Shown in pieces: positions 7,588 to 8,872 of a stretch of DNA of 8,872 nt (position 1 is the stretch's first letter; each line of letters begins with the position of its first letter). This DNA comes from JAVMKJ01 sp031732875 (GTDB lineage: Bacteria; Pseudomonadota; Gammaproteobacteria; Competibacterales; Competibacteraceae), in NCBI GenBank assembly GCA_031732875.1, contig JAVMKL010000024.1:1-8872 (forward strand), read 5' to 3'. Made by a program: the position numbers and the translations under genes. The notes under the pieces were generated by a model. That model worked only from the letters and a program-made list of their open reading frames with translations, was not told the origin of the DNA and ran no database searches.

Positions 7588-7734
7588 GGTCGATCCTTCC
7601 CGCCCGCCTCAAGCCGCTGGTTGATCTTCGAAGCTTTCGTTGACTGACCTCAGTTGCCCGCGAAGGCGGAGCGAGCGCGGCGAAGCCGGCCGAAGCCGGT
7701 CGGCCGCAGCCACTGGTTGGGCCTCGCCCCGCGA
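7588..7734. other. Spacer between ftsK and the converging toxin gene
   Basis: No gene is seen. The right part is the repeat at 7671-7722. A small hairpin within it, CCGGC-CGAA-GCCGG at 7686-7699, reads as a C(UUCG)G-type tetraloop in minus-strand RNA, downstream of the toxin stop. It could end toxin transcription, but no T-run follows. No lolA, the usual ftsK neighbour, is present. Confidence 0.4.
7671..7722 (-). repeat. Repeat copy A, attC-like half site downstream of the toxin gene
   Basis: Shares with the copy at 8174-8218 the order GCGAGCGC, GCGAAGCCG, GGTTGGGC (plus strand) around a variable middle. In gene direction it begins with GCCCAAC (7722-7716), which fits the integron attC box RYYYAAC, 12 bases after the toxin stop codon. 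It contains two tandem decamers CGAAGCCGGC/T (7681-7700) that form a hairpin. The matching GTTRRRY box expected at the far end of a full attC site is absent, so it is at best half a site. Confidence 0.45.
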
Positions 7735-8079
7735 TTACAACGCAAGAGCCAAGCGGAGACCCGCATCAACGGAGGCCATAGTCGCGGGAGGCAGCCGACC
7801 GACACGCTCGATGAGAAACGACTTGTCGATGGTAATGACCTGGGACACATTCGCGACGGACGGCTTGGATAAGCCGGTATCTTTCGTCGACAAACTCACA
7901 TTCCCTGGTGCGTGGGCCAAACGAAGGTTGGATGTGATGACGATCGCGATGACCGTATTGATGCGGCTTTCGTTGAAGGGGTTTGCCGATACGATCAGGT
8001 ACGGTCTTCGAAACCCCGGACCCGAGCCCACCGAGTCGGGCATTGAGGCCCACCAGATTTCGCCGCGGCGGATTACCAC
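7735..8079 (-). CDS. PemK/MazF-family toxin (endoribonuclease) of a type II toxin-antitoxin system
   Basis: MazF/PemK toxins cut mRNA, often at short specific sequences, unless bound by their antitoxin. From the GTG at 8079 it is 114 residues, full family length. It opens with the typical VIRRGEIWWA, then PGFRRPYLIVSANPFN (residues 21-36), TSNLRLAHAPGNV (49-61) and TGLSKPSVANVSQVITIDKS (68-87). It ends in ERVGRLPPATMASVDAGLRL, as family members do. The frame is open further upstream, but those residues come from the antitoxin region and the repeat and have no homology. The GTG overlaps the antitoxin stop by 7 bp, the usual coupled layout. The antitoxin is truncated, so this toxin is expected to be unneutralised in cis. 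It may be silent, inactivated by an unseen change, or controlled by another antitoxin elsewhere. No inactivating change is obvious. Confidence 0.85.
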   Translation of the reverse strand: MVIRRGEIWWASMPDSVGSGPGFRRPYLIVSANPFNESRINTVIAIVITSNLRLAHAPGNVSLSTKDTGLSKPSVANVSQVITIDKSFLIERVGRLPPATMASVDAGLRLALAL

Positions 8080-8171
8080 TTCTCTCGCTCGAGCGAGCGG
8101 CTCTGAATGGCCCGTACATCGGGTTCCAGGGCGGAATGCCCGCCCTCGGGACCGTAGACTTCGTTGAGACG
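8073..8171 (-). pseudogene. C-terminal remnant of a MazE-type antitoxin
   Basis: The last 32 codons read RLNEVYG, a short variable loop, then SALEPDVRAIQSRSLEREKW and stop. This is the toxin-wrapping tail common in antitoxins paired with PemK/MazF, where the consensus resembles LNEVYxxxSSLDPxLAxxQARSLxREEW (from memory of the family). Upstream of the Arg codon at 8171 the homology stops and the repeat at 8174-8218 begins, so the N-terminal DNA-binding half, roughly 45-50 residues, is missing. A frame runs on to an ATG at 8306, but its first half is repeat and spacer translation. The stop overlaps the toxin start. If expressed at all, the stub would lack operator binding and dimerisation but could retain some toxin contact. 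Confidence 0.75.
8084..8097. repeat. 14-bp perfect palindrome just upstream of the toxin start
   Basis: CTCGCTCGAGCGAG is self-complementary over 14 bp and ends four bases before the toxin GTG. In minus-strand mRNA it could fold over the initiation region and limit toxin translation. Because it also codes for antitoxin residues near SLERE, it may be incidental. Confidence 0.5.
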
Positions 8172-8173
8172 GG

Positions 8174-8218
8174 GCGAGCGCAGCGAGCGAAGCCGTCCGC
8201 TGGACGCCGGGGTTGGGC
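8174..8218 (-). repeat. Repeat copy B, attC-like half site downstream of the PPOX gene
   Basis: Second copy of the repeat, same orientation, 496 bp from copy A measured between the GTTGGGC heptamers (8212-8218 and 7716-7722). In gene direction it starts with GCCCAAC, about 60 bases after the PPOX stop, and contains the inverted repeat CGTCC-AGC-GGACG. It ends directly at the point where antitoxin homology begins. There is no complementary GTTRRRY box. Translated, it gives a 'NPGVQRTASL'-like peptide that could be mis-annotated as protein. Confidence 0.45.
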
Positions 8219-8277
8219 GGCGCCAAGCTGTCCACCAGCGCACGACCAATGGTGACAACTCAGCATTAGCATCAGGC

Positions 8278-8870
8278 TTACTGACCACTTCCGTGTGGCA
8301 AAGCATCCCGAAATTCCTTCATTCGCTTCCAGTCTGGCTCGGGGGGCGTATGATCGGGTTTCGGCGCATAGATGGAGTGTTCAGCCAAGTGCATCTTGTG
8401 AATGTAACGGGGACAATTCGGGAAGATGCGCTCCGCCACTACTCGAACCAACAACTGCGCTCCGGGATACTCCGCTAGCAGAGCGCCGTCGTAGTGTAAG
8501 CTGGCGAGGCCGTTGAGGCGCAAGCGATCGGGCTGCTCAAAGTTGACGACAGCAACCCCACCTGCGGATTGACTAGGATGTTGCCTAGACTTCGGAACAT
8601 GCCATTGCCGTCATAGTCTGGAAAGGCAAGCGTGCGTTCGTCTTGGATATGCACAAAGCCTGGCATCCCACCCTTGTATGAGCAGTCGGGACGCCCTTGC
8701 CCGTCAGCGGTGGCGAGGAAGAACATGCTGCAACTTTCGATGAAACGATGATCGCCCTCGGTGAAGGTGGTGTGAACGGTTACTTGCTCAAGGCGGTCCG
8801 CAATGGGGCGACTATCGAACTGATCCTGAAGCTGCCGCGAACCTCTGTGGTACATCTCATCGTTAGACAT
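8278..8870 (-). pseudogene. PPOX-class (pyridoxamine 5'-phosphate oxidase-like) flavin-binding protein, frameshifted
   Basis: Members of this class bind FMN or related cofactors in a split-barrel fold; this subfamily has no settled function. Two overlapping frames together make one 197-residue protein. The first (ATG 8870) gives MYHRGSRQLQDQFDSR (6-21), SMFFLATADGQGRPDCSYKG (48-67) and LAFPDYDGNGMFRSLGNILVNPQVGLL (81-107). Homology then jumps frame at about 8548-8549 and continues as VNFEQPDRLRLNGLASLHYD, EYPGAQLLVRV, FPNCPRYIHKM and PDWKRMKEFRDALP to the TAA at 8278-8280. Adding one base, most simply a T to make CTG-TTC-GTC, restores the frame. The unrepaired product would be 131 residues with a nonsense tail. 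The start lies two bases from the window edge, so an upstream start is possible. GC is lower (about 53-57% in sampled lines) than in ftsK. It may be a true pseudogene or a sequencing error. Confidence 0.85.
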
Positions 8871-8872
8871 AT

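Noticed and set aside
8080..8235. N-terminal extension of the toxin frame (52 extra residues including GVQRTASLAALAPSQR)
   Set aside because: These residues are translated from the antitoxin region and the repeat; toxin homology begins at the GTG at 8079.
7766..8272. 168-codon minus-strand frame overlapping the toxin
   Set aside because: It is out of frame with both the toxin and the antitoxin stub and resembles no protein.
8863..8869. GTTAGAC at the start of the PPOX gene, fitting the attC GTTRRRY box
   Set aside because: It overlaps the codons for MSN at the gene start, has no partner box in the window, and the heptamer pattern is too degenerate to count.
1..8872. CRISPR array, tRNA, rRNA, insertion sequence or integrase gene
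   Set aside because: I saw no regularly spaced repeats, cloverleaf or rRNA motifs, transposase or tyrosine-recombinase motifs anywhere in the window.

Overview
The window is high-GC chromosomal DNA, roughly two-thirds GC over the first 7.6 kb, with bacterial gene density and codon use. FtsK divergently adjacent to an aat-bpt (N-end rule transferase) pair is a gammaproteobacterial arrangement, known for example from Pseudomonas. I cannot name the genus. No plasmid, phage or IS gene is visible.

Layout. (1) 1-1646, plus strand: an iron-containing alcohol dehydrogenase, cut by the left edge of the window and fused at its C-terminus to an SCP2 (sterol carrier protein) lipid-binding domain. (2) 1647-1752: a short convergent spacer holding a long imperfect inverted repeat. 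(3) 4362 down to 1753, minus strand: a tight three-gene operon of a FemAB-like/COG3146 acyltransferase, aat and bpt, joined by a 29-bp overlap and then a 4-bp ATGA overlap. Aat and Bpt add Leu/Phe to N-terminal Arg/Lys and Leu to N-terminal Asp/Glu, marking proteins for ClpS/ClpAP degradation. (4) 4363-4617: divergent intergenic region. (5) 4618-7587, plus strand: ftsK, complete, with a TTG start fixed by an in-frame stop two codons upstream. (6) 7588-8872: a lower-GC accessory stretch, all minus strand, where many gammaproteobacteria have lolA.

The accessory stretch is the unusual part. Reading leftwards from the right edge, it holds a PPOX-class (pyridoxamine 5'-phosphate oxidase-like, FMN-binding) gene broken by a one-base frameshift, then a 45-bp repeat, then the last 32 codons of a MazE-type antitoxin. 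The antitoxin overlaps an apparently intact PemK/MazF toxin gene, which is followed by a second, 52-bp copy of the repeat. Each repeat lies downstream of a gene's stop codon and starts, in gene direction, with GCCCAAC, which fits the RYYYAAC box of integron attC sites. Neither copy has the matching GTTRRRY end. The first copy abuts the point where antitoxin homology stops. I read this as a decayed cassette-like or attC-half-site-bounded region, in which a recombination or deletion event removed the antitoxin's DNA-binding half but left the toxin frame open. The repeat interpretation is inference. The broken genes and the repeats themselves are visible in the sequence.

The core genes (aat, bpt, ftsK) are ordinary and confidently identified. 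The best leads are the orphaned toxin with its antitoxin stub, the paired repeats around it, and the dehydrogenase-SCP2 fusion.
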